NCBI RefSeq assembly: GCF_000688295.1
Contig: NZ_JHZF01000011.1
Location: 776,288-840,287, forward strand
Length of the DNA stretch: 64,000 nt
Direction: 5' to 3'
Source: Pseudooceanicola nanhaiensis DSM 18065
GTDB lineage: Bacteria > Pseudomonadota > Alphaproteobacteria > Rhodobacterales > Rhodobacteraceae
The notes under the pieces are model-generated. The model did no database searches and was not told the origin of the DNA. It saw only the letters and a list, made by a program, of their open reading frames with translations. Positions 1 through 10,449 of the stretch are shown piece by piece (positions within the stretch are counted from its first letter, which is position 1; each line of letters begins with the position of its first letter). A program made the position numbers and the translations under genes.

Positions 1-2118
<2,118 letters not shown>

Positions 2119-2122
2119 GCCG

Positions 2123-4207
2123 GTGAAGGGGCGCCCCGAGATCCTCTTCCCGCTCTTCGCCGGGCTCGAGACGCTGCCGGGCGTCGGCGCCAAGACCGCG
2201 CAGAACATGGCGCAGCTCGGGCTGGAACGGCCCCGGGACCTGCTGCTGCACCTGCCGCATTCGGTGATCGACCGCCGCCGCCGCCGCACGATCCGCGGCC
2301 TGGAGCTTCCGGCCGTCGCCACGGTCGAGGTCGAGGTCGAGAGCCATCGTCCCGCCCGCACCCGCGGCGGCGCCTACCGGGTGCTGGTGCGAGACGCCGA
2401 GACGGATTTCATCCTCGTCTTCTTCCACGCGAAGGGCGATTACCTGAAGAAGATGCTGCCGGTCGGCGAACGGCGGCTGGTCTCGGGCCGGCTGGAATTC
2501 TTCGACGGCATGGCCCAGATGCCGCATCCCGATCACGTGCTCCTGCCCGAAGAGGCGGACGAGGTGCCGGATTTCGAACCGGTCTATCCGCTCACCAACG
2601 GCGTCACGCTCAGGGTGATGACCCGCGCCGTGCGTGCCGCGCTCGACCGTGCGCCCGAGCTCGAGGAATGGATCGACCCCGGGCAGCGCGCCGCGAAGGC
2701 CTGGCCCGCCTGGCGGGCCGCCGTCCGCGCGGCCCATGCGCCGGAAGAGCTGATCCTCGACACCGACCCCGCCCGCGAGCGGCTGGCCTATGACGAGCTC
2801 TTCGCGCATCAGCTCACCCTCGCTCTGGCCCGGCGCAATGTCCGCCGCGGCAAGGGGCGGGTGACCCGCGGCGACGGGCGGCTCAGGCGCAAGGTGCTGG
2901 CCTCGCTCGGTTACGCCCCGACCGGTGCCCAGACCCGCGCCGTGGCCGAGGTGGAGCGGGACCTCGCGCGGGAAGAGCGCATGTCGCGGCTCCTGCAGGG
3001 GGATGTCGGCGCGGGCAAGACCCTGGTGGCCTTCCTTTCGCTGCTCGTCGCGGTCGAGGCCGGCGGGCAGGGCGTCATGATGGCCCCCACGGAGATCCTC
3101 GCGCGGCAGCACCTGGAAAGCCTCGGCCCCCTGGCCGCGGCGGCGGGCGTCCGGGTCGAATGTCTCACCGGCCGGGCCAAGGGGGGCGAGCGCCGCGCGC
3201 TGCTGGAGCGGCTGGCCCGCGGCGAGATCGACATCCTCGTGGGCACCCACGCCGTCTTCCAGGCGGGGGTCGAATTCCGCGACCTGCGGCTGGTGGTGAT
3301 CGACGAGCAGCACCGTTTCGGCGTGCGCCAGCGGATGGAGCTCGGCCGCAAGGGGCAGGCGCCGGACGTGCTGGTGATGACCGCGACGCCGATCCCGCGC
3401 AGCCTCGCGCTGGCAAGCTACGGCGACATGGACGTCTCGGTGCTGGACGAGAAGCCGCCGGGCCGGAAGCCGGTGACCACGGCGCTCGTCTCGCTCGGCC
3501 GGATCGGCGAGGTGGTCGAGCACCTGCGCAAGGCGGTGGCGGAGGGGCGTCAGGCCTACTGGGTCTGCCCGTTGGTCGAGGAGAGCGAGACCTCGGACCT
3601 GACCGCGGCCGAGGACCGGTTCAAGGCGCTCAGGGCGGCGCTTGGCGAGGGGGTCGTGGGCCTCGTCCACGGCCAGATGCCGGGGCCCGAGAAGGACGCC
3701 GCGATGGCGCGGTTCGTGGCGGGCGAGACCTCGGTCCTCGTGGCCACGACCGTGATCGAGGTCGGGGTCAACGTGCCGAACGCCTCCATCATGGTGATCG
3801 AGCGGGCCGAGACCTTCGGCCTGGCGCAGCTTCACCAGCTGCGCGGAAGGGTCGGGCGCGGGGCCGCGCAATCGACCTGCCTGCTGCTCTACGCGGCGCC
3901 GCTTGGCGAAAGCGCCGAGAAGCGCCTCTCGCTCCTGCGCGAGACCGAGGACGGCTTCCGCATCGCCGAGGTCGATCTGGAGATGCGCGGGGCGGGCGAC
4001 GTGATCGGCGTCGCGCAATCGGGGCTGCCGCGATTCCGGGTCGCCGACATCGAACGGCAGGCCGGGCTCATGGCGGTCGCGCAGAGCGATGCGCGGGCGT
4101 TGCTGGAAACGGATCCGACGCTGGAAGGCGCGCGGGGAAAGGCCGCCCGGGTGCTGCTCTGGCTCATGGGGCAGGACGAGGCGATCCGCCTGATTTCAAT
4201 CGGTTAG
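2123..4207 (+). CDS. recG: ATP-dependent DNA helicase RecG
   Basis: Branch-migrating helicase that remodels stalled forks and Holliday junctions. It has 694 residues, the family norm. The N-terminal wedge/OB region (ETLPGVGAKTAQN near residue 17) is followed by SF2 helicase motifs: Walker A GDVGAGKT (about residue 294), the DEQH box in VIDEQHRFGV, TATPIPR, and the late motif QLRGRVGRG. The start is GTG at 2123, four bases after the ligA stop, consistent with translational coupling. The ligA-recG order makes a repair operon. An SOS-type LexA site lies just after the stop and belongs to the next gene. Confidence 0.97.
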   Translation: MKGRPEILFPLFAGLETLPGVGAKTAQNMAQLGLERPRDLLLHLPHSVIDRRRRRTIRGLELPAVATVEVEVESHRPARTRGGAYRVLVRDAETDFILVFFHAKGDYLKKMLPVGERRLVSGRLEFFDGMAQMPHPDHVLLPEEADEVPDFEPVYPLTNGVTLRVMTRAVRAALDRAPELEEWIDPGQRAAKAWPAWRAAVRAAHAPEELILDTDPARERLAYDELFAHQLTLALARRNVRRGKGRVTRGDGRLRRKVLASLGYAPTGAQTRAVAEVERDLAREERMSRLLQGDVGAGKTLVAFLSLLVAVEAGGQGVMMAPTEILARQHLESLGPLAAAAGVRVECLTGRAKGGERRALLERLARGEIDILVGTHAVFQAGVEFRDLRLVVIDEQHRFGVRQRMELGRKGQAPDVLVMTATPIPRSLALASYGDMDVSVLDEKPPGRKPVTTALVSLGRIGEVVEHLRKAVAEGRQAYWVCPLVEESETSDLTAAEDRFKALRAALGEGVVGLVHGQMPGPEKDAAMARFVAGETSVLVATTVIEVGVNVPNASIMVIERAETFGLAQLHQLRGRVGRGAAQSTCLLLYAAPLGESAEKRLSLLRETEDGFRIAEVDLEMRGAGDVIGVAQSGLPRFRVADIERQAGLMAVAQSDARALLETDPTLEGARGKAARVLLWLMGQDEAIRLISIG

Positions 4208-4235
4208 CCTGTCTTCGGTCTTTTTGTTCTCAAAT

Positions 4236-4250
4236 GTTCTTAAAAAGTTC
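4236..4250 (+). promoter_or_regulatory. LexA (SOS) box, alphaproteobacterial type
   Basis: The sequence GTTCTTAAAAAGTTC is an exact match to the GTTC-N7-GTTC consensus known for LexA in alphaproteobacteria. Another GTTC at 4226-4229 sits six bases upstream of the first half-site, so three in-phase half-sites are clustered in an AT-rich patch. The box lies 63 bases before the start of the 40-residue membrane peptide and 29 bases after recG, so the micropeptide is its obvious target. Confidence 0.75.
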
Positions 4251-4312
4251 TTGCCTGACGCTGGGTGATGTGAGAACAAAGTGGCAACAAACATTTCGAC
4301 GGGAGATGGAAG

Positions 4313-4435
4313 ATGCTCGACCAGATCAGAAAGACCGCCCTCAGGTCCCGCGGCACGCTGGCGCAGGATGCGCTCGGGGCGACCGCGCTGATGCTTCTGC
4401 TCGTGGGCGCGCTCTATCTCCCCGCCTTCACCTGA
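4313..4435 (+). CDS. SOS-box-controlled 40-residue single-helix membrane peptide
   Basis: A short reading frame of 40 codons begins MLDQIRKTALRSRG, with a basic N-terminus (R6, K7, R11, R13), then one hydrophobic helix (about residues 20-36, LGATALMLLLVG) and a short PAFT end. The predicted topology is N-in with one membrane span. A good ribosome site (GGGAG, 4301-4305) precedes the ATG. It is the first gene after an exact LexA box and is followed, after 150 bases, by a strong terminator. Caulobacter SidA is a 29-residue SOS-induced inner-membrane division inhibitor with the same general layout. No sequence identity to SidA is claimed; a similar role is inference from size, topology and regulation. 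Confidence 0.7.
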   Translation: MLDQIRKTALRSRGTLAQDALGATALMLLLVGALYLPAFT

Positions 4436-4588
4436 GAGTTCTGCCTGCGGTTTCCGTGCCGAAGACCCACGCCTGATCCCCGCGTCCCCAAGCGCGGTGG
4501 CGTGCCCCTGGATGCCTGTCCTGGATTGCCGGCTTGCCTCATTCCCCGGCCCGGTCTTCATGTCCCCCACGGGAACCGCTCCTCCTGA

Positions 4589-4626
4589 CCGCCGCGCGTC
4601 CCGCAAGGACACGCGGCGGTTTTTTT
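4589..4626 (+). terminator. Rho-independent terminator
   Basis: An 8-bp stem (CCGCCGCG at 4589-4596 with CGCGGCGG at 4612-4619) continues as an inner GTCC/GGAC stem with a CGCAA loop, and is followed by seven T. It ends the transcript of the 40-residue peptide. The 150 bases between that stop codon and the hairpin hold no convincing ORF. They contain a CTCCTCC anti-Shine-Dalgarno-like stretch at about 4579-4586, so a 3'UTR-derived RNA is possible. Confidence 0.9.
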
Positions 4627-4852
4627 GGCGGGGGCATCCGGATGGCGGGTGCCCGCGGCTAGGCTCTGATCCTGGCGCTCGCGCGCCCGAGGCCAGGCGC
4701 GGCCATGATGTGAGCCCGCCGGCCGCCGCCCGGAAGACGCGATCGTGGATATCCGCGGCGCCCTGCGCCAAACACGCGAAAGCCGCGCGCCCGGGCCTAT
4801 ACTTCGCCATCGCGGGCGGGCATCCTGCCGCGACAGGCAGGAGATCGGGCAG

Positions 4853-5980
4853 ATGATGACGGACAGGCTGGACGCCGCGATGGAGGCAGCCATCACGGAG
4901 AAACGCATCGTGGGCGGCGTGCTGCTCGTCTGCGAGCGGGGCGAGACGGTCTATGCCCGCGCTATCGGCCTTTCGGATCGCACCAGCGGGCGCGTGATGG
5001 AGGTGACCGACCGCTTCCGCCTCGCCTCGGTCACCAAGCCGATCGCCACCGCCTGCTTCATGTCGCTGGTCGAGGACGGCACGCTGTCGCTCTCGGACCC
5101 GGTGACCGCCTACCTGCCGGATTTTCGCCCCCGTCTGCCCGACGGCACCGCGCCCGAAATCACGTTGCACCACCTGATCACCCACACTTCGGGCCTCGGC
5201 TACCGGTTCCTCGAACCCGAGACCGGACCCTATGCGCAGGCCGGCGTCTCGGACGGCATGGACCAACCGGGGCTCTCCATGAAGGAAAACCTCGACCGGA
5301 TCGCTTCGGCGCCGCTCTACTTTGCGCCGGGCACGGGGTGGCGCTATTCGGTCGGCCTCGACGTCATGGGCGCGGTGGCCGAAGCGGTGACGGGGCAGGG
5401 CATGCAGGCCCTGATCGACGCCCGGATCTCGCGCCCGCTCGGCCTCGGATCGCTGGCTTTCGCCGTGCCACCCGCCGCCGACCTGGCCACGCCCTACATC
5501 AACGCGACGCCCGAACCGAAGCCCCTGCGCGACGGCGACCGCCCGCTGCTCTGGGGCGAGGGCGGGGTCACCTTCGCGCCGTCCCGGGTGCATGAGTCCG
5601 CCTCCTTCGCCTCGAGCGGCGCGGGCCTGACGGGGCGGGCAGAGGACGTGATGGCCGTCTTCCGGAGCCTCATGGGACATGGCCCCGCCATCCTGGCGCC
5701 GGAGACAGTGGCGCAGATGATGAGGCCGCAAATCCCGTCCGAGGTAATGACGATCCGGGGGCCCGGCTTTTCGTTCGGGTATGGCTGGGCGATCGTCACC
5801 GATCCCGGCCTCGCCGCGGCCCCGGACCCGGCGGGGATGCTGAAATGGGGCGGCGTCTACGGGCACTCCTGGTTCATCGACCCGGCCGCCGCGCGCGTTT
5901 CGCTGCTGCTCACGAATACCGCATACGAAGGCATGCAGGGCATTCTTCCGGCACAGATCCTGGAGGCCTTCTACACCTGA
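4853..5980 (+). CDS. Serine hydrolase of the beta-lactamase/PBP fold (class C-like)
   Basis: A 375-residue protein of the beta-lactamase-related family (COG1680), acting as an esterase, D-peptidase or similar. The nucleophile motif SxxK is S59-V-T-K62 (ASVTKP). The second motif is YSV (RYSVGLD) where YxN is usual, and a late GHSWF matches the HxG position. There is no clear signal peptide, so it may be cytoplasmic. The start was set at ATG 4853 because AGGAG at 4839-4843 is well spaced; a start at 4745 would lack a ribosome site and add an unconserved leader. It stands alone between a terminator and a tandem-repeat gap. The substrate cannot be told. Confidence 0.85.
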   Translation: MMTDRLDAAMEAAITEKRIVGGVLLVCERGETVYARAIGLSDRTSGRVMEVTDRFRLASVTKPIATACFMSLVEDGTLSLSDPVTAYLPDFRPRLPDGTAPEITLHHLITHTSGLGYRFLEPETGPYAQAGVSDGMDQPGLSMKENLDRIASAPLYFAPGTGWRYSVGLDVMGAVAEAVTGQGMQALIDARISRPLGLGSLAFAVPPAADLATPYINATPEPKPLRDGDRPLLWGEGGVTFAPSRVHESASFASSGAGLTGRAEDVMAVFRSLMGHGPAILAPETVAQMMRPQIPSEVMTIRGPGFSFGYGWAIVTDPGLAAAPDPAGMLKWGGVYGHSWFIDPAAARVSLLLTNTAYEGMQGILPAQILEAFYT

Positions 5981-6030
5981 CGCCTATGTTCGCATTCGGG
6001 CTTTCCAATCGCGTCCGAGCGCCTAGCCTC

Positions 6031-6142
6031 AACCGCAAACCGCAAACCGCAAACCGCAAACCGCAAACCGCAAACCGCAAACCGCAAACCGCAAACCGCA
6101 AACCGCAAACCGCAAACCGCAAACCGCAAATTGCAAACTGCA
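6031..6142. repeat. Heptanucleotide tandem array (AACCGCA)
   Basis: Fourteen perfect head-to-tail copies of AACCGCA (6031-6128) are followed by two degenerate copies, AATTGCA and AACTGCA. Inverted single copies (CGGTTTGC) occur nearby at about 6156 and 6247. The array fills part of a 458-base gap (5981-6438) between the serine hydrolase and the acetamidase-family gene, where no gene was found. It has no spacers, so it is not a CRISPR. Such arrays normally change length by slippage. Confidence 0.97.
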
Positions 6143-6438
6143 CCGCGTTGGCTACGGTTTGCAGAGCGCAAGGTGGGACGTGGGACGTAAAGATTGCTGA
6201 TGAGATGGCGACCGATGCGACGTGAACTTTGCAAATGCCTGAATACGGTTTGCAAAGCCTCCCGGACCGCCCTCCGAAATGCCACTGCGCAGCGCGTTGC
6301 CTGGAAGGCGGCAGATGCGGCACCTCGGTGCACCCCGTTTCCAGGTGGTGCCGATAGCCGCCAGGCCGGGTTTGCAGCTTCGTCACTTTGCCTCTTTCAT
6401 CCGCACGTGTCGTGCTCAGCCGGAAGGTCCCGAAGCAG

Positions 6439-7401
6439 ATGACCCATGTCCTGAAACCCACCCCGGAAACCGTTCACTGGGGTTGGTTCGATGCCCGCCT
6501 CGCGCCCGTTCTGACCGTGGAGAGCGGGGACAGGGTGCAGATCGAGAGCGTCTCCGGCGGGCCGGTGAACCTGCCGCCCGAGGGGCATGTGGTGCCGCCG
6601 GAACTGCGCGACATCCACGCCCGTGCCGAACGACGGCAGGTCGGGCATATCCTGACCGGGCCGGTCGCCATCGCGGGGGCACGTCCCGGCGACATGCTCG
6701 AGGTCCGCATCCTCGACGTGGCCCCCTGGATGGACTGGGGATACACCGCCTGCCGAACGCTGGGCGGGGCGCTGCCGGGCGAATTCGAGGCGGCGCAGAT
6801 CCATTCGGCCATCGACATCGACGCCCGCAAGGCCCGGCTGCCCTGGGGGACCGAGCTCGAGCTCGCGCCGTTCTTCGGGGTGATGGGCGTGGCGCCGCCC
6901 GAGGGCTGGGGCGAGATCCCGACGATCCAGCCGCGCGCGCATGGCGGCAACCTCGACAACAAGGAACTGGGCGCGGGCGCGACGCTCTACCTGCCGGTCT
7001 GGGCCGAGGGCGCGCTCTTTTCCTGCGGCGACGGGCACGGGATCCAGGGGGACGGCGAGGTCTGCCTCACCGCCATCGAGACCGGCCTGAGGGGAACCTT
7101 CGAATTCCATCTGCACAAGGGAAAAGGCTGGGACTACCCGCGGGCCGAGACGCCGACCCACCTGATCACGATGGGGATGCACGAGGATCTCGATACGGCC
7201 GCCCGCGATGCGCTCCGCCGGATGATCGACTGGGTCTCGGAGATCACCGACCTCAGCCGCACGGATGTCTACATGCTGATGAGCCTGACCGGCGACCTCC
7301 GGATCACCCAGGTGGTGAACGGCGAGAAGGGCAGCCATGCGATGCTGGCGAAATCGGTGCTCGAGACGCTGCCGGGGCTGAAGCCGGTGCTGCAGGGGTA
7401 G
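6439..7401 (+). CDS. Acetamidase/formamidase family protein
   Basis: A 320-residue member of the FmdA/AmdA family, whose characterised members hydrolyse formamide or short aliphatic amides to ammonia and the acid. Typical family segments are visible: HWGWFDA near the start, the LTGPVAIAGARPGDML block about residues 72-86, the PRAHGGNLDNKELGAG block about residues 165-180, and the GDGHGIQGDGEVC block about residues 195-208. The ATG at 6439 gives the family-normal N-terminus; an upstream in-frame ATG at 6388 would only add an unconserved leader. The gene is alone, with a different short tandem repeat on each side. Its real substrate is not shown by context. Confidence 0.9.
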   Translation: MTHVLKPTPETVHWGWFDARLAPVLTVESGDRVQIESVSGGPVNLPPEGHVVPPELRDIHARAERRQVGHILTGPVAIAGARPGDMLEVRILDVAPWMDWGYTACRTLGGALPGEFEAAQIHSAIDIDARKARLPWGTELELAPFFGVMGVAPPEGWGEIPTIQPRAHGGNLDNKELGAGATLYLPVWAEGALFSCGDGHGIQGDGEVCLTAIETGLRGTFEFHLHKGKGWDYPRAETPTHLITMGMHEDLDTAARDALRRMIDWVSEITDLSRTDVYMLMSLTGDLRITQVVNGEKGSHAMLAKSVLETLPGLKPVLQG

Positions 7402-7700
7402 GCCGCGCGGTGACGGGGGCCGGGGGGCCGCCTCGGTCCTTCGGCGCGGGCTCGTGGGGCGGGGGGCGACGAGGGGCCTGGACGCTCTCACGGTCTGCGG
7501 GGCTGGTCCGACGGTGCGGCTTCTCGCAGGTGGCCGGGGGCGTTTCAGGCGAGCTTCTCGGGCGAAGCCGCGGGATGACGAGAGGTCCGATACGGTCCAT
7601 TGACGCGCCACGTTGCGGACCGAGGCGTCAGTCGGTCGCGCAGCCAAGCCGTTCTGCGCGACCTGCATGGGCCTTGCCATCGCGACAGGAGGTCAGCGCC

Positions 7701-7740
7701 GAAGGCTCGAAGGCTCGAAGGCTCGAAGGCTCGAAGGCTC
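7701..7740. repeat. Octanucleotide tandem array (GAAGGCTC)
   Basis: Five perfect head-to-tail copies of GAAGGCTC lie in the 366-base gap (7402-7767) between the acetamidase-family gene and the convergent monooxygenase. The rest of the gap holds no gene that I can support. Eight is not a multiple of three, so copy changes would shift any overlapping frame. Confidence 0.97.
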
Positions 7741-7767
7741 GGAGGCCCCCTGCCGTCCGATACCTCC

Positions 7768-9270
7768 TCACCCGTAGGCGAACACCACGTCATCGAGGTC
7801 GATCGCCGCGAATTCGTCCTTCTCGGTCCAGTAATCCTGGTTCAGCTTCCATTCGTTGTCCTCGCCGCGGCGGGGCAGGAGATGCTGGCCGCGGAGCAGG
7901 TAGCCGGGGTTGAAATCCTCGAGATCCGCCCAGTCGTGCAGCGGCATGTCGGGATCGCGCAGGCGCGGCTCCACCCGGGATTTCTGATGCCTCTGCATGT
8001 GATCGAGCAGCCGGGTCACGAATTGCGCCACCAGCTCGGCCCGGAGCGTCCAGGACGAGCGGAAGTAGCCCATCACCCAGACGAGGTTCGGCACCCCGGT
8101 GAACATCATCGAGCGGTAGCCCACGGTGTCGTGGAAATCGACCGGGGCCCCGTCGACGGTGAAGGCAATGTCGCCGAAGGCGCAGAGGTCGAAGCCCGTC
8201 GCGGTCGCGACCACGTCGGCCTCGAGCAGCGCGCCGGATTTCAGCCGGATGCCCTCGGGCACGAAACGCTCGATCTCGTCGGTGACGATGGAGGCCCGGC
8301 CGCCCGAGAGCGCCTTGTAGAGATCGCCGTCGGGGATCCGGGCGATGCGCTGGCGCCAGGGCATGTAGGGGGGCGTGAAATGGCGGTCCACGTCGAAATC
8401 CTCGCCCAGATACCTTCGGGCGACACCGATCAGCTCGGTCTTCACCTGCTCGGGGTCCGCAAAGCAGCGTTCGGTGAACTCGTGGCTCGCAAGCAGGATC
8501 TCGCGGCGCACGATCTCGTGGATCCAGTCCTCGTCCACCTGCAGCTTGCGCAGATGCGCGGCGATCGGGATCTCGTTCTTCTCGGACCGGAAATAGGTGG
8601 GCGAGCGCTGGAGCATCGTCACATGCGCCACCTGCTCGGCCACGTTCGGCACCAGCGTGGCCGCGGTGGCGCCGGAGCCGATGACGACGAGACGCTTGCC
8701 CGTGCCGTCGAAATCCTCGGGCCAGGTCTGCGGGTGGATGATCTCTCCGGCGAAATCCTCCATCCCGGGCCAGTCCGGTGTGTAGCCCTCGGAATGGCGG
8801 TAATAGCCCTGGCACATCCAGAGGAACCGCGCCGAGATCCGGCGTTCGGTGCCGGTGGCGGAATGGGTGGCGGTCACCGTCCAGAGCGCCTCTTCCGAGC
8901 TCCAGGCCGCGTCCGATATCCGCCAGCCGTAGTGAATGTCGGGGCCGAGCGCGTTTTCCTCGATCACCTCGCCCATGTAGTCGCGGATTTCCTCGGCGGT
9001 GGCGATCGGGGGGCCGACCCAGGGCTTGAAGCCGTAGCCGAAGGTGTGCAGGTCGCTGTCCGACCGGATCCCGGGATAGCGGTGCGTGACCCATGTCCCG
9101 CCGAAGGTCTCCTTCTCGTCCAGCACGGCGAAGCTGTCGCCCGGCCGGTCGACACGCAGGTAGCGTGCGGCGGCAATGCCGGAGATGCCCGCGCCCACGA
9201 TCAGCACGTCGAGCGGCTGCACCAGAGCATCCAGCGCCGCCCCGGGGTCCACGCCTGTCATCTCGTTCAT
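7768..9270 (-). CDS. Flavin-containing monooxygenase, Baeyer-Villiger type
   Basis: A 500-residue FAD/NADPH enzyme. The FAD-binding Rossmann motif GxGxxG is G26-A-G-I-S-G31; the NADPH motif GSGATA lies about residue 180. The Baeyer-Villiger fingerprint FxGxxxHxxxW(P/D) is present as FAGEIIHPQTWP just before it. Such enzymes insert oxygen into ketones or oxygenate soft nucleophiles (N, S). The start at 9270 has a strong upstream GGAGGAG; an extension to 9591 would run through an intergenic promoter region. It is transcribed away from the methyltransferase at 9542, and no pathway neighbours give the substrate. Confidence 0.93.
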   Translation of the reverse strand: MNEMTGVDPGAALDALVQPLDVLIVGAGISGIAAARYLRVDRPGDSFAVLDEKETFGGTWVTHRYPGIRSDSDLHTFGYGFKPWVGPPIATAEEIRDYMGEVIEENALGPDIHYGWRISDAAWSSEEALWTVTATHSATGTERRISARFLWMCQGYYRHSEGYTPDWPGMEDFAGEIIHPQTWPEDFDGTGKRLVVIGSGATAATLVPNVAEQVAHVTMLQRSPTYFRSEKNEIPIAAHLRKLQVDEDWIHEIVRREILLASHEFTERCFADPEQVKTELIGVARRYLGEDFDVDRHFTPPYMPWRQRIARIPDGDLYKALSGGRASIVTDEIERFVPEGIRLKSGALLEADVVATATGFDLCAFGDIAFTVDGAPVDFHDTVGYRSMMFTGVPNLVWVMGYFRSSWTLRAELVAQFVTRLLDHMQRHQKSRVEPRLRDPDMPLHDWADLEDFNPGYLLRGQHLLPRRGEDNEWKLNQDYWTEKDEFAAIDLDDVVFAYG

Positions 9271-9464
9271 CGGCTCCTCCTTCCGATCCGTGTCTGCAGG
9301 ACAACAGGAAAGGCGCGTCAGGACAAGGCGCGTGGGCCCGGCATGGGCGGCGAATTCACAAGGGTGGCGGGGGGAGGCGGGCCCGCCCGCCGCATGCGGA
9401 GCGAACCTGATGGACGTGACCCGGCCGTTTCCCGGACATGGTCTTCGTCTGCGCCCGGTTTTGG

Positions 9465-9488
9465 TTGACGCAAGGTTGGCGGGCCAAC
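9465..9488 (+). promoter_or_regulatory. Possible promoter with palindromic spacer upstream of the methyltransferase
   Basis: A TTGACG -35 hexamer (9465-9470) is followed by the short inverted repeat GTTGGC-GG-GCCAAC (9475-9488). No clear -10 box is present, so this is a weak call. It lies in the 271-base gap between the divergent monooxygenase and methyltransferase genes. Confidence 0.3.
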
Positions 9489-9541
9489 AGACTACATCCT
9501 GCACGGCGGTAATGTCGGCACATTTCAATCGGGAGCAGAGA

Positions 9542-10210
9542 ATGTATCGAATGGAACGAGGCTTCCAGGAGAAGCTTTCGGACGAGCTCATGCAGGTGCT
9601 TTACGACCTGAACCGCTGCGTCATCCAGTCCGGCGAGAAGATGGAAGGCTCTCTTTTCTATGGCCATTACAAGTACCCGGAAGGGGACAATGCGGAAATC
9701 CCCATCGATGGGACATTTCACAAGCGCTACAACGTACTCAACGCGACACGCGGCAAGACGCACATGCTCGAGATCGGGCTCAATGCAGGGCACAGCGCCG
9801 GTTTCGTCCTGGAATGCAACGAGACGATCAAGTTCACCTCGATCGATATCGCGGCGCACGCCTACACGCCGATCTGTGCCGATTACCTGTCGTCCCGTTA
9901 CGGCTCGCGGTTCCGGTTTCTCAAGGGAGATTCGACCAAGGTCTTTCCGCTCCGGTATTTCGAGTTCACGGACGTCGACCTGATCCACATCGATGGCGGA
10001 CACGGTCTGGACGTCTGCTGGGCGGACCTCGTTCACGCCGTCTTCCTCCCGAACACGTCCGGCAGGGTCAGGCACATCATCCTCGACGACACCGGCCACG
10101 CGCCGATCCGCGAGGCGGTGATCGAGTTCATCAACCGCGGGTATCTCGCAACGGAGAACTACAACAACCACTGGCAGGGATTTGGCGACATGTACCTGCG
10201 GGTCCTCTGA
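9542..10210 (+). CDS. Class I SAM-dependent methyltransferase
   Basis: A 222-residue protein of the Methyltransf_24 type. The SAM-binding motif I is MLEIGLNAGHSAG (about residues 77-89), the acidic motif II region is TSIDIAAHAYTP, and VDLIHIDGGHG is typical of this family. HIILDDTGH follows. Two in-frame starts are close (9542 and 9551); GGGAG at about 9529-9533 favours the first. The coding sequence looks less GC-biased than its neighbours, which may mean recent acquisition. The acceptor substrate is unknown; related proteins often act on sugars or lipids. Confidence 0.8.
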   Translation: MYRMERGFQEKLSDELMQVLYDLNRCVIQSGEKMEGSLFYGHYKYPEGDNAEIPIDGTFHKRYNVLNATRGKTHMLEIGLNAGHSAGFVLECNETIKFTSIDIAAHAYTPICADYLSSRYGSRFRFLKGDSTKVFPLRYFEFTDVDLIHIDGGHGLDVCWADLVHAVFLPNTSGRVRHIILDDTGHAPIREAVIEFINRGYLATENYNNHWQGFGDMYLRVL

Positions 10211-10268
10211 CCGGAAGGCACGCCGTCAACGTGCACGGTCACCAATGTCGAGAGGGAGAGCAGGGCTC

Positions 10269-10342
10269 TGGAGCGGGTGAAGGGAATCGAACCCTCGTCT
10301 TAAGCTTGGGAAGCTCCTGCTCTACCATTGAGCTACACCCGC
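10269..10342 (-). tRNA. tRNA-Gly (anticodon CCC)
   Basis: The reverse strand folds as a cloverleaf: acceptor GCGGGTG/CACCCGC, D stem GCTC/GAGC, anticodon loop TTCCCAA, T arm with GTTCGATTC, discriminator T and an encoded CCA. Placing U33 correctly gives anticodon CCC (GGG codons), not TCC. The anticodon stem has a weak outer pair (G27-A43). Confidence 0.95.
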
Positions 10343-10449
10343 ACAGAGTGCGGCAGAGGTAGCCAAGCCGGCGGCGCGCGTCAATCGCCTAATTGCGGTG
10401 ACGGCGGGATGTCACCGCGCCGCCGCCGCCGCCCGACGTGGCCTCCGCG

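Noticed and set aside
6031-6142. CRISPR array
   Set aside because: Units are 7 bases, contiguous and without spacers; no cas genes in the window.
5910-6461. Frames running through the heptanucleotide array, translating as repeated peptides
   Set aside because: The peptide repeats only reflect the DNA repeat; no ribosome site and no plausible protein outside the array.
10269-10342. tRNA-Gly with anticodon TCC
   Set aside because: That register would place C at position 37 and break the loop; the correct register gives U33, CCC and A37.
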